From NCBI RefSeq assembly GCF_000348905.1, contig NZ_AOFT01000003.1, forward strand, positions 178,477 to 242,476: DNA of 64,000 bases, read 5' to 3'. How positions within the stretch are numbered: position 1 is the stretch's first letter; the number at the start of each line of letters is the position of its first letter. The translations under genes and the position numbers were made by a program. Below are positions 44,480 to 52,172 of this stretch, in pieces. Under the pieces are notes generated by a model that had not been told where the DNA came from, did no database searches, and was given only the letters and a program-made list of their open reading frames with translations. The DNA comes from Bhargavaea cecembensis DSE10. GTDB taxonomy: Bacteria > Bacillota > Bacilli > Bacillales_A > Planococcaceae.

Positions 44480-44489
44480 GAATCCACGT

Positions 44490-44972
44490 TTATTCTGCCG
44501 GAATATCCACTGCAAAAATAAACTCAATCTCAACCGGGGTGTTGTCCGGCAGTTCCGCCGCACCAATGGCAGAGCGGGCATGACGTCCTTTCTCGCCGAA
44601 GATCTTCACCAGCAGTTCGGAAGCCGCATCGAGAACTTTCGACGGTTCATAAAATCCGGATGCCGTCTGGACAAAGCCGGTCACCTTTAATACCCGCTCC
44701 ACCCGGTCCAGGCTTCCGATTTCTGCCTTCAGTACGCTGAGCCCTTTCAGCACGCAGTACTCAGCGAGTTCACGGGCCTGCTCAACCGTTACATCTTGAC
44801 CGACCTTTCCCGGATACGGCACACTTCCATCAATCCTCGGTACCTGGCCGCTCATGTATGCCGTCCCATGGTGGATCGTGACCGGCACATAACTGTACAA
44901 CGGCACCACTGCCTCCGGAAGCTCAAGGCCCAGTTCTTTCAGGCGATATTCAATCTTTTCGATTTCTGACAC
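44490..44972 (-). CDS. RidA/YjgF-family protein
   Basis: This is a RidA-fold protein of about 160 residues (YVPVTIHHGTAYMSGQVPRIDGSVPYPG, then FGEKGRHARSAIGAAELPDNTPVEIEF with the arginine that binds keto/enamine substrates). RidA removes reactive enamines made by PLP enzymes. I suggest GTG 44972, although ATG codons at 44984 and 44990 overlap the end of the upstream VOC gene and could be used by coupling. Confidence 0.8.
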   Translation of the reverse strand: MSEIEKIEYRLKELGLELPEAVVPLYSYVPVTIHHGTAYMSGQVPRIDGSVPYPGKVGQDVTVEQARELAEYCVLKGLSVLKAEIGSLDRVERVLKVTGFVQTASGFYEPSKVLDAASELLVKIFGEKGRHARSAIGAAELPDNTPVEIEFIFAVDIPAE

Positions 44973-44977
44973 CCCCT

Positions 44978-45331
44978 TTAACATTTGCATACCATCAAAA
45001 CGTTCCCGTCAGGATCTTTGAAGTTAAAGTAATGATGATGTTCGATTGGCGTGACCATTTCAACGTTTTTGTTACTCATATAGCTGAATGCTTCTTCAAT
45101 GTCATCAGTTTCAATGTGGAAGGGTGGCGTCTGAAACACTCGATCCTTAGCATAAATTTTGCTGTCCAGCACAATCCCTGTACCTTGCATAGGGATGACG
45201 TAAAGATGCCCAAACTGAATGTCACCATCAGCTTTGAGCCCTAAAATGTCACAGTACCAGTCTCTCGCTTTCTCGATGTTGCTCACGGGGATAAATACAG
45301 TTCCGATCCGTTTTAAAATGGGGTTTTCCAT
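44978..45331 (-). CDS. VOC-family protein
   Basis: This 117-residue VOC module starts RIGTVFIPVSNIEKARDWYCDILGL and ends YFNFKDPDGNVLMVCKC, the metal-site pattern of the family. It overlaps the RidA start region, so the two are transcribed together. It is more AT-rich than the neighbouring MoxR operon. The function is unknown. Confidence 0.8.
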   Translation of the reverse strand: MENPILKRIGTVFIPVSNIEKARDWYCDILGLKADGDIQFGHLYVIPMQGTGIVLDSKIYAKDRVFQTPPFHIETDDIEEAFSYMSNKNVEMVTPIEHHHYFNFKDPDGNVLMVCKC

Positions 45332-45426
45332 AAAGACCTCCGCTTAAATAGGATATTAGCCTATTTCGATTGTCGGTGGAAAATTCCCTCTTCTTTAAAA
45401 GCAAGAAGACTTCTTTCTGCAAAAAC

Positions 45427-45460
45427 AAAAACGCCCACCCCATATGGGCAAGCGTTTTTG
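45427..45460 (-). terminator. Rho-independent terminator after the DsbA-like gene
   Basis: ACGC...GCGT with inner CCC/GGG pairing and T runs on the minus strand. Confidence 0.75.
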
Positions 45461-45495
45461 CGTGTCCCCTGCAGATGGGAACGTTTCGATAATCA

Positions 45496-46125
45496 TTATG
45501 AAATGACACTTCGCAAACGATTCTCGATCTTCTCGGCGGTCATAACACCTCCGCCAAGCCCGATCAATTCGTCACCTTTTTGCAAAAGCAATGTCGGGTA
45601 GCCTTGGACACCAAGCTGCTGAACCTTTGCAAAGTCTGCATGGGCATCTTTGGTGGAAGCCACGTCCCCGAACCGTGCCAGAACCGCCTCTGGATCAAGA
45701 TTGTTAGCAATAGCAATTTCCCGGTAAGTTGCTGGGTCGCTGAGACTCTTGCCTTCGTAATAAAACGCATGTTGTATAGACGAGGCTAAATAATAGGAAC
45801 GTTCCGGTGCGAAGAAACGCAGTGCAGACAAGCCTTTAGCCGCCGCCTCGGAGTCCATAACAAACGTACCTTCTTCCAACAACCTTTGGTAAGGGGCGCC
45901 AAACTCTGCGCCCGTCAGCTGGCTGATTCTTTTATTTGCTTCTGGAATGTGTGGGAAAGAGGCTATTGGAAGCTTTTTATTATTTACGAATAGGCCTCCA
46001 GACAAGACGGTCAGGGCCAACTCTGGATGATTCTCATGAAAAGCTTGAAGGCTCTTCGAGAACCCATAACACCAACCGCAGTATGCATCCCACACATAGA
46101 TCAGAGTAAGCTCCTTTGGATTCAT
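45496..46125 (-). CDS. DsbA/FrnE-like thioredoxin-fold protein
   Basis: This 209-residue DsbA-superfamily protein has a CxxC site, C16-G-W-C19, in VWDAYCGWCYGF, a helical insertion and the cis-proline loop QGYPTLLL near residue 177. It has no signal peptide, so it is a cytosolic DsbA/HCCA isomerase relative rather than a secreted oxidase. ATG 46125 follows GGAGATC. Together with the NmrA-like gene it is in an AT-rich patch. Confidence 0.85.
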   Translation of the reverse strand: MNPKELTLIYVWDAYCGWCYGFSKSLQAFHENHPELALTVLSGGLFVNNKKLPIASFPHIPEANKRISQLTGAEFGAPYQRLLEEGTFVMDSEAAAKGLSALRFFAPERSYYLASSIQHAFYYEGKSLSDPATYREIAIANNLDPEAVLARFGDVASTKDAHADFAKVQQLGVQGYPTLLLQKGDELIGLGGGVMTAEKIENRLRSVIS

Positions 46126-46173
46126 AAAGATCTCCTTCAAAATTATTCGATCTGCGATTTATGCCGTCACTAC

Positions 46174-46812
46174 TTACTCTGCCTCACCAACGACAGTAAA
46201 ACGTTCGTTTATGTGCTGTGGTTTTTCAATTTCATCAATAACTGCAATGGCGTAATCCGCATAGCTGATATAGCTTTCACCTTTAGAATTCACTAGAAGA
46301 TGATCTTTTCCTGACTGATAAGATCCAGTTCTTTTTCCTTCCGCATCAAATACTGCGGAAGGACTGAGAAATGTCCATGTAATACCAGTTGTTGTCTGTA
46401 ATTCTTCAAAATTTCGGCCTTGGCCCTTCGCAGTCGGTTTCACGAAATCCGGAAATTCGGGTGTATCAATTAACCGAACCGTTTTATTTTCATCGACATA
46501 CAGACTTCCAGCTCCTCCAACAACGATGATTCTTGTATCCGTTCCTTTTACTGCCTCAATAAGAGCATGTCCGGCATCGACATGTGCCTGCTCTTCACCA
46601 AGCGGCGCACCAAAAGCATTTACGACCACGTCAAACTGCTTAACATCATCTTGTGTGAGGTTCAAGAAATTTTTTTCAAGCACCGCAACATTTGTGTCTT
46701 TAAGTTTTGATTGATCCCTTACGATAGCCGTAACTTGATGTCCCCGACTAACTGCTTCCTTCAAAATAAGGCTGCCTGCTTTCCCGCTTGCACCGATAAT
46801 TCCGATTTTCAT
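46174..46812 (-). CDS. NmrA-like NAD(P)-binding protein (YwnB-like)
   Basis: This 212-residue Rossmann-fold protein starts KIGIIGASGKAGSLI (GxSGxxG) and contains VVGGAGSLYVDENK near residue 95 and KGQGRNFEEL near 130. It resembles B. subtilis YwnB. It is divergent from an Rrf2 regulator across a 185-bp gap with a strong inverted repeat, suggesting Rrf2 control in response to redox or thiol stress. Confidence 0.85.
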   Translation of the reverse strand: MKIGIIGASGKAGSLILKEAVSRGHQVTAIVRDQSKLKDTNVAVLEKNFLNLTQDDVKQFDVVVNAFGAPLGEEQAHVDAGHALIEAVKGTDTRIIVVGGAGSLYVDENKTVRLIDTPEFPDFVKPTAKGQGRNFEELQTTTGITWTFLSPSAVFDAEGKRTGSYQSGKDHLLVNSKGESYISYADYAIAVIDEIEKPQHINERFTVVGEAE

Positions 46813-46853
46813 TTTGTAGCCCTCCTGTATCGAGAATCAAGTTGTAATTAAAT

Positions 46854-46869
46854 TGATTACACGTAATCA
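46854..46869. promoter_or_regulatory. Candidate Rrf2 operator
   Basis: TGATTACACGTAATCA is a 7-bp inverted repeat between the divergent NmrA and Rrf2 genes. A second repeat, TGTAA...TTACA, is at about 46936-46954 nearer the rrf2 gene. Confidence 0.65.
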
Positions 46870-46996
46870 TTTTAGTTACACGTCGATTGAATGTCAATAT
46901 TTTATTATGATTAACTTTTTAAGTTATACTATGCTTGTAACCGAATGAATTACATGATGAATTATTGCTCGTAAAAAGTTAGGAAGGTGATTGAAG

Positions 46997-47431
46997 ATGT
47001 CGATCAGCAGCAGATTTTCCGTTGGAATTCATATATTAACTTTAATCGAAATAAATAAAGATGGAGTAAGTTCATCTGAATATATAGCAAGAAGTGTTAA
47101 CACGAACCCAGCCATGATCAGAAAAATTATGGGGATGCTAAAAAAAGCAGGATTAATAAACGTACAGCCTGGTATTGCAGGAGCAGAACTCGCAAGAGAT
47201 TTACCGGATATTACATTGCTTGATGTCTATAAAGCCGTTAACGTTGTCAAAGACAACGAACTGTTTAGTATTCACGAAAACCCGAATCCTGATTGTACAG
47301 TCGGAAAGAATATTCAAAAAACAATTGAGCCACTCTTTTTCACTGCTCAACATGCGATGGAGAAGGTTCTTGAGAATGTAACCATTGAAGATGTTGTAAA
47401 GGATGTTATGGAAAAAGAAACCAAACGTTAA
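46997..47431 (+). CDS. Rrf2-family transcriptional regulator (YwnA-like)
   Basis: This 144-residue regulator has the Rrf2 winged helix (SSRFSVGIHILTLIEINKDG, SSEYIARSVNTNPAMIRKIMGMLKKAGLI). It has no CxxxxxCxxxC iron-sulfur cluster triad, only a single Cys in PDCTVG, so it probably senses thiol state rather than iron-sulfur status. ATG 46997 follows AGGAAGGTGA. It is divergent from the YwnB-like gene. Confidence 0.88.
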   Translation: MSISSRFSVGIHILTLIEINKDGVSSSEYIARSVNTNPAMIRKIMGMLKKAGLINVQPGIAGAELARDLPDITLLDVYKAVNVVKDNELFSIHENPNPDCTVGKNIQKTIEPLFFTAQHAMEKVLENVTIEDVVKDVMEKETKR

Positions 47432-47446
47432 ATGTAAGTAATAAAG

Positions 47447-47480
47447 AAAAGACATTCTTCTTTTCAGGAATGTCTTTTTT
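47447..47480 (+). terminator. Rho-independent terminator of the Rrf2 gene
   Basis: AAAAGACATTC and GAATGTCTTTTTT pair. Confidence 0.85.
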
Positions 47481-47531
47481 GTACTATTAAGCTTTGACTA
47501 AACTTTCTTCCTTGATGTCCCCTCTCCCCCC

Positions 47532-48068
47532 TCAAATCTTTATCTCGTCAGGATTTTTTGAGGGCTTGCATTTTGCAACATAGCAAACCAAGTCGTACAA
47601 TTCATTTGGAGTAAGATCTATTCCGCGGAAAAAGCGCTCTCTAATCTCAAGGTCGTCAAGTACTCCAATCTCATCGAGTACTATAAATACAAGTTCTGAG
47701 CAGATCATGTGCTTGGGATTATTCAGTCTGTTGTGACCTTCGAATCTAAATACCTTCCTAATCATATACCACAGCAATTGCACGTAGTCATATCTCTTGC
47801 CGATGTGACCCATAGCTGATTCGTATACCGATGATCTCTGATCCCATGTAAGACCTAAATCGATCACTTCGATAATATTGTACTTATCTTCCCGAAATCT
47901 CCTCAGAGCGACCCTTGTATTATAGTCTGCCTCAATAACCTCGTCGTGTGACGCTACTATTGCGCAATGACTAAACTTGCCTTCATCAAAATAACGAATG
48001 ATTTGAGAGATAATGCCCTTGCCTTGGACGAATACAACGTCTCCTCTTCGCATTCTCAAATTCCCCAC
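47532..48068 (-). CDS. YiiX/NlpC-P60-like permuted papain-fold protein
   Basis: This 178-residue protein resembles the YiiX/YaeF (DUF830) papain-like hydrolases. RRGDVVFVQGKGIISQIIRYF, GKFSHCAIV with the His and a later KHMICSELV with the Cys/Glu fit a circularly permuted catalytic order. It may cleave peptide or amide bonds in cell wall or lipid. It lacks a signal peptide and is AT-rich, so phage or mobile origin is possible. The following 48070-48330 shows no other gene. Confidence 0.75.
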   Translation of the reverse strand: MGNLRMRRGDVVFVQGKGIISQIIRYFDEGKFSHCAIVASHDEVIEADYNTRVALRRFREDKYNIIEVIDLGLTWDQRSSVYESAMGHIGKRYDYVQLLWYMIRKVFRFEGHNRLNNPKHMICSELVFIVLDEIGVLDDLEIRERFFRGIDLTPNELYDLVCYVAKCKPSKNPDEIKI

Positions 48069-48333
48069 TCCCTATATTAAAAAGGATGGGATTCCCCCTC
48101 CTCTTAAGGATGACCCGTGGTCAGTATTTGCCACTCCTCGCTTGGTGAGGCTTAGCCAAAATTACCACATCTCATTATCGAATTTGCATTTCTGAGAATC
48201 TGTTTTTTAATAGAACATTTCCCCTTCGTGTCATCATTCGACTGTCCAAATTAGGAATCCTTTAATATAGAAACAATCGTAAACAGCGGATCGACGCCCT
48301 ATCGTCTTTTTCTCAATTGCAATGAATAGAAAA

Positions 48334-48365
48334 AAACGCTCAATCCCTTATGGGACAAGCGTTTT
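48334..48365 (-). terminator. Terminator of the tRNA-Asn/Thr unit (repeated hairpin type)
   Basis: AACGCTCAATCCC...GGGACAAGCGTTTTCG, nearly identical to 44449-44479, with T runs on the minus strand. Confidence 0.85.
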
Positions 48366-48371
48366 CGCGTA

Positions 48372-48444
48372 AGCTTCCAGCCGGGCTCGAACCGGCGACC
48401 TCTTCCTTACCATGGAAGCACTCTGCCTACTGAGCTATGGAAGC
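48372..48444 (-). tRNA. tRNA-Thr (anticodon GGT)
   Basis: A 73-nt cloverleaf: acceptor GCTTCCA/TGGAAGC, anticodon loop ATGGTAA, T arm GGTTCGAGCCC. No CCA is encoded. Confidence 0.93.
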
Positions 48445-48467
48445 ATAATAACTGGTGAAAATAAAAA

Positions 48468-48542
48468 TGGCTCCGCAGGTAGGACTCGAACCTACGACCG
48501 ATCGGTTAACAGCCGATTGCTCTACCACTGAGCTACTGCGGA
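48468..48542 (-). tRNA. tRNA-Asn (anticodon GTT)
   Basis: A 75-nt gene with encoded CCA: acceptor TCCGCAG/CTGCGGA, anticodon loop CTGTTAA, T arm GGTTCGAGTCC. Confidence 0.95.
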
Positions 48543-48736
48543 ATATTGAAATATCGTACCGACAGATATCATTATACACAGGACGCCAGTACGTTTCAAC
48601 CCTATTTTTTTGATTTGCGGAACCTGTTTCAGTTTGTCCAAACTTCCCGGTTTTATACGCGTTTCCCCCCCTCATGCCCGTCCCCTGCCCCGCATAAGCT
48701 GATAAGAGCGAGTTTCACGGAAAGGGGCGCCCCCGA

Positions 48737-49393
48737 TTGAAGAAGTTGCTGCTGTTTGGGTTGTTTTTCCTGTTTACCGCATTTGTGCTCGTCCGGTCTT
48801 CGGGCGGCGGGCCGCTCATTCCCGTCTTTAACATCACCCAGGAGCCGGATGTGATCGTGCAGGGGAGCCAAGGTGCGGCGCTGACGGTCGACCTGTCGTT
48901 CGGCGATTCGGAGGTGAAGGCATGGCTTGAGGAACTGCAGGCGCCGTATCCGCTCATCTTCGCCGATCCGGCCTGGCTGGAGCGTTCTCCGGAGCTGGTC
49001 GAGCTGATGATTGACCGGAACATCCCGGTCGGCCTGCTTGGAGCAGAAGGTGAACGTTACGAAGACGAGCCGAAGCTCCTGGATGAGCAGATCGGCGTGT
49101 ACGAGGACCACTTCGGCCGCAAGCCGCTGTATTTCCGGACAACTGATGAGGAGTTCCCGAAAACCCTCCAGAAACAGCTTTTCGAGGCCGAGGTGAACGC
49201 GCTCGGGTCGACGATGCGGTGGGACGGCGGAAAACTGCCGAAAAAACGGGAAGGGCTGATTTTGTCCGTCCAGCATCACCAGGAAGAACGGGCGGATCTG
49301 AAAAAAGTCTCCGAACTTCTGTCCGCCAATGAATTCCTGGCGATTGAAGACGTACTGTTCGGCGTGGAGACAAAGGAAAGGAAGTTCCCGTAA
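48737..49393 (+). CDS. PdaB-like polysaccharide deacetylase-fold protein lacking catalytic residues
   Basis: This 218-residue exported protein has an N-terminal membrane or signal helix (residues 3-20). The body aligns by eye with B. subtilis PdaB: ALTVDLSFGDSEVKAWLEEL corresponds to its LTFDISWGD block, and LIFADPAWLERSPELVELM and RNIPVGLLGAEGERYED follow in the same order. The metal-binding HxxxH of deacetylases is missing and the catalytic base is not obvious. It lies at the pdaB position next to kbaA, so it is probably a diverged or inactive pdaB. The TTG start follows AAAGGGG by 9 nt. Confidence 0.7.
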   Translation: MKKLLLFGLFFLFTAFVLVRSSGGGPLIPVFNITQEPDVIVQGSQGAALTVDLSFGDSEVKAWLEELQAPYPLIFADPAWLERSPELVELMIDRNIPVGLLGAEGERYEDEPKLLDEQIGVYEDHFGRKPLYFRTTDEEFPKTLQKQLFEAEVNALGSTMRWDGGKLPKKREGLILSVQHHQEERADLKKVSELLSANEFLAIEDVLFGVETKERKFP

Positions 49394-49394
49394 A

Positions 49395-49424
49395 CAAGAA
49401 AACACCCGGCATCTGCCGGGTGTC
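49395..49424 (-). terminator. Rho-independent terminator of kbaA
   Basis: ACACCCGGC and GCCGGGTGT pair, with TTTTCTTG on the minus strand. Confidence 0.85.
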
Positions 49425-49438
49425 GAAGCGGTCCCCCA

Positions 49439-50152
49439 TCACTGGGCGGTCCGTTTTTTCTTTTGTTTCGGGTTGCCGGATGCACCTTCTGCCCGTTTGC
49501 GGGCTTCGCGTCGCTCCTGGCGCTTTTTAATGTCTTCTTCCGATTTGGCATTGTATTTCGGCAGCACGAGCAGCTGGTACATATTCACGGCCAGAAGCGG
49601 GAACAACAGGATGGTGACCCACTGGTCGATATTGCCGCTGCGGACCATCAGTGCCGGAAGCCATTCCAGTGTCGTGATGACGATCATGAAGAAGAGCGAC
49701 GAAATGAGGACGTGCTTTTTGCCGGTCATCTTCACTTTCAGCCATGCGGTCAATGCCGGCACGGCGATGAGGAAGAAGAGCAGCGTCAGGTAAAGGGCGG
49801 TCCTGCCGCCATCCGCTTCCACGATGTTAAAGCGGAAGAACACGAGGTCGAACAGGACGACCGCGATGATGAGCATCTGGACCCAGTTCCAGAGGGTCAG
49901 CGACCGGAAGATGTTCACACCAAACTGGTGTACCGTCAGATAGGCGAAAAAGCCCATCTGTGCCACGACGCTCATCGTGAAACCGAGAAAGACCATCCAG
50001 AGGAAAGCTGCGATGAATTCGCCGTACTCCCCTGCCTGGATAAATCCGGAATACATATCGTTCCAGCGCACGATCAGACCGACGAGGCCGGTGATGCCGC
50101 CCCCGATTAGGAGTGCGTTGAGGAAAAATTTAAACCAGTTGCGTATTGTCAC
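49439..50152 (-). CDS. kbaA: KinB-signalling pathway activation protein KbaA
   Basis: This 237-residue membrane protein has six predicted helices from residue 10 to 190 (including ALLIGGGITGLVGLIVRW and FFAYLTVHQFGVNIFRSLTLW), then a basic tail. By B. subtilis analogy it activates KinB phosphorelay entry into sporulation. The identification rests on the fold and on the conserved neighbourhood cwlD-mrp-gerD-kbaA-pdaB. The start is GTG 50152, with GGAGG about 11 nt upstream. Confidence 0.85.
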   Translation of the reverse strand: MTIRNWFKFFLNALLIGGGITGLVGLIVRWNDMYSGFIQAGEYGEFIAAFLWMVFLGFTMSVVAQMGFFAYLTVHQFGVNIFRSLTLWNWVQMLIIAVVLFDLVFFRFNIVEADGGRTALYLTLLFFLIAVPALTAWLKVKMTGKKHVLISSLFFMIVITTLEWLPALMVRSGNIDQWVTILLFPLLAVNMYQLLVLPKYNAKSEEDIKKRQERREARKRAEGASGNPKQKKKRTAQ

Positions 50153-50283
50153 GTCAAATTAAGCCTCCGTTTTTCATTTCCATTCTTCAGTGTATCAACG
50201 ATGGGCCGAAAAATCTATTTTGCGCATGCATAGCTTGTGCCAATTTGTGAACAATAATTGAAACGATGGCGGGAAAGGATTTG

Positions 50284-50910
50284 ATGTGCGTGAAGCGGTT
50301 CCTCCCGGCCGGACTCGCTCTTCTCCTTCTTTCGGGATGTGGAGGCGGGCAGGCCACTCCCAACTACGAAGAGACGAAAAAAATGGTGACCGATGCCCTC
50401 CAGACCGAGGACGGCAAAAAAGCAATCCGGGACCTTCTTTCCGATCCGGAGTTCAAGGACATGGTCGCCCTTGAGCAGGAGGAGGTCAAGACCTCGATCG
50501 AGGAAACAATGCTGTCGGACAAGGGCAAGGAATTCTGGAAAAAGCAGTTTGAGGACCCGAAGTTCAAGGAAACGATCGCCAAGTCGATGCAGGAGCAGCA
50601 ACAGGAAGTCATGAAGCAGCTCATGAAGGATCCGGACTTCCAGAAAGACCTGGAGTCCCTGTTCGGACAGGCGGAAATGCAGAAGACACTCGGTGAAGTG
50701 ATGAAATCCTCCGACATGCGCGAGGAGATGAAGAAAGTCGCCGAGGAAACGATCAATTCCCCGCTTCTCGCCTCCAAATGGCAGAAACTGATCGAGGAAG
50801 CCGGCAAGAAAGAAGGCGGCGGGGGTGGCGGTGAAAGCGGCGGCGGCGGGGGCAGCGAAGAAGGCAGCGGCAAAAAAGAAGAAAGTGGCGGCGGGGGCGG
50901 AGGCTCCTGA
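50284..50910 (+). CDS. gerD: Spore germination lipoprotein GerD
   Basis: This 208-residue lipoprotein has a signal ending LLSGC and a helical body (NYEETKKMVTDALQTEDGKKAI ... KWQKLIEEAG) like GerD, which organises nutrient germinant receptors in the spore inner membrane. The C-terminal tail is unusually Gly-rich with runs of GGGGGG. ATG 50284 and GTG 50290 are both possible starts. It is divergent from kbaA, as in B. subtilis. Confidence 0.88.
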   Translation: MCVKRFLPAGLALLLLSGCGGGQATPNYEETKKMVTDALQTEDGKKAIRDLLSDPEFKDMVALEQEEVKTSIEETMLSDKGKEFWKKQFEDPKFKETIAKSMQEQQQEVMKQLMKDPDFQKDLESLFGQAEMQKTLGEVMKSSDMREEMKKVAEETINSPLLASKWQKLIEEAGKKEGGGGGGESGGGGGSEEGSGKKEESGGGGGGS

Positions 50911-50959
50911 CACGAAAAAAGGACGATCCGGAGTAAATCGGAATCGTCCTTTTTTCGTG
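50911..50959 (+). terminator. Rho-independent terminator of gerD
   Basis: GAAAAAAGGACGAT and ATCGTCCTTTTTTC pair perfectly. Confidence 0.85.
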
Positions 50960-50998
50960 TTTTCTTTATAATCAGAAGAAAAGGGGGAAGCATCCATC

Positions 50999-51460
50999 AT
51001 GAAGGCATCTGAGATCGTCTGGCACAACGAGGAATCTGTCCGTTTCATGCAGTCGCTCGGCACACTATCCGAAGAAGAATGGCGGCGTCCGCTCGGTCCG
51101 GGCAAGTGGACAATCGCGGAAGTCGCCGGCCATTTTGCGGCGTGGGACCGGTTTATCCTGGAGCAACGGCTTCCATATTTTTTCGGTGCGGGTCCGTTAC
51201 CGGCGGGTCCGGATGCGGATGAACTGAATGCACGCTCCGGACGGGAAAGCCGCGGGCGGAGCCGGGATGAGACGATTGACGATTTCGTCACGGTCCGCCG
51301 GCAGCTGATTGCCGCACTCCGCGACTTGCCGGCCGGCGACTGGAGCCGGGAGTTCCAGATCGGGGAGTCCCGGATGACGCTCGGGCATTATTTCGCAGGA
51401 ATGATTGAGCACGACGAGCACCATTTCCGGCAGATCCGGCAGGCACTGGAGAATGGATAA
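50999..51460 (+). CDS. DinB-family protein
   Basis: This 153-residue DinB-like four-helix protein has metal-binding His residues in WTIAEVAGHFAAWDRF and GMIEHDEHHFRQIR. Such proteins are often thiol-dependent enzymes (BstA, YfiT group). The gene is inserted between gerD and the mrp side of the sporulation block. A terminator shared with the GNAT gene follows. Confidence 0.85.
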   Translation: MKASEIVWHNEESVRFMQSLGTLSEEEWRRPLGPGKWTIAEVAGHFAAWDRFILEQRLPYFFGAGPLPAGPDADELNARSGRESRGRSRDETIDDFVTVRRQLIAALRDLPAGDWSREFQIGESRMTLGHYFAGMIEHDEHHFRQIRQALENG

Positions 51461-51492
51461 AATGGGGTTCCGGCTGCTCCGGAACCCCATTT
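51459..51492. terminator. Bidirectional terminator between convergent genes
   Basis: AAATGGGGTTCCGG and CCGGAACCCCATTT form a perfect stem. Confidence 0.9.
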
Positions 51493-51952
51493 ATATTTCT
51501 GTCTTCATCAAAACGAGGAACCGCGTATCACCACGCGTGAATGTGCCGGTCTCCCTGAAGCCTGCATTCCGGTACAGCCGGATGGCGCGTTCGTTAAAGT
51601 CCGCCACGGTCAGGCGGAAAGCCGATGGTGACCGGGTTGCCCTCAGGTGGTCGAGGATGAGCTTGAAAAACTCTGGTCCTTGCCCTAGCCCCGTCCGCTC
51701 CGGCTTCATCCCGAGGCCGATATCGATGATACCGTCCCCTTCCGGATAGGCGCCTGCCCCGTATCCCGCCGGCACCCGGGCCTCCGCTCCGGTGCAGAAA
51801 AAGCCGACCAGGCGCCCGTCTTTGAAGACGGCCTCATACCCCATGAGCTCCTCTGCCCCTTCACCATTCAAGTTATAGAAATCATACGGCGGCGGATACG
51901 CCCAGCCCGTAATTTCCTCCGCTTCCCGTATGCCCATTGGCCGGATTTCCAT
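51491..51952 (-). CDS. GNAT-family acetyltransferase
   Basis: This 153-residue acetyltransferase has DGIIDIGLGMKPERTGLGQG near residue 73 (the acetyl-CoA loop RTGLGQG) and TVADFNERAIRLYRNAGFRETGTF near 115. I set the start at ATG 51952 after AAAGGGTGA; the longer open frame upstream is only the 21-bp array, so it is not coding. The substrate is unknown. Confidence 0.85.
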   Translation of the reverse strand: MEIRPMGIREAEEITGWAYPPPYDFYNLNGEGAEELMGYEAVFKDGRLVGFFCTGAEARVPAGYGAGAYPEGDGIIDIGLGMKPERTGLGQGPEFFKLILDHLRATRSPSAFRLTVADFNERAIRLYRNAGFRETGTFTRGDTRFLVLMKTEI

Positions 51953-52031
51953 ATGGTTCACCCTTTCCCAGTATGACGTTCCATTCGACGGCGGGCATCT
52001 CCGCTCCTCTTTCAGGAAGGAATTTAGATGC

Positions 52032-52112
52032 GAAAGTGATGAATCACGTCCTGAAAGTGACGAATAGGCTCGCGAAAGTGACGATTCGTCCCCTGAAAGT
52101 GACGAAGGCGGC
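52032..52112 (+). repeat. 21-bp periodic array, core GAAAGTGAYGA, four units
   Basis: Copies start at 52032, 52053, 52074 and 52095 (exact 21 bp) and use the same core as the 26.2-kb array. It lies between the mrp terminator and the GNAT gene. Confidence 0.88.
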
Positions 52113-52130
52113 GCGTCCCCTGAATGAGAA

Positions 52131-52161
52131 AGCCGCTGCACCCCGGGGGGGCGCAGCGGCT
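52131..52161 (-). terminator. Probable terminator of mrp
   Basis: AGCCGCTGC and GCAGCGGCT pair around a G/C loop just after the stop; the T tract is weak. Confidence 0.6.
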
Positions 52162-52172
52162 GCTGAATCAAA

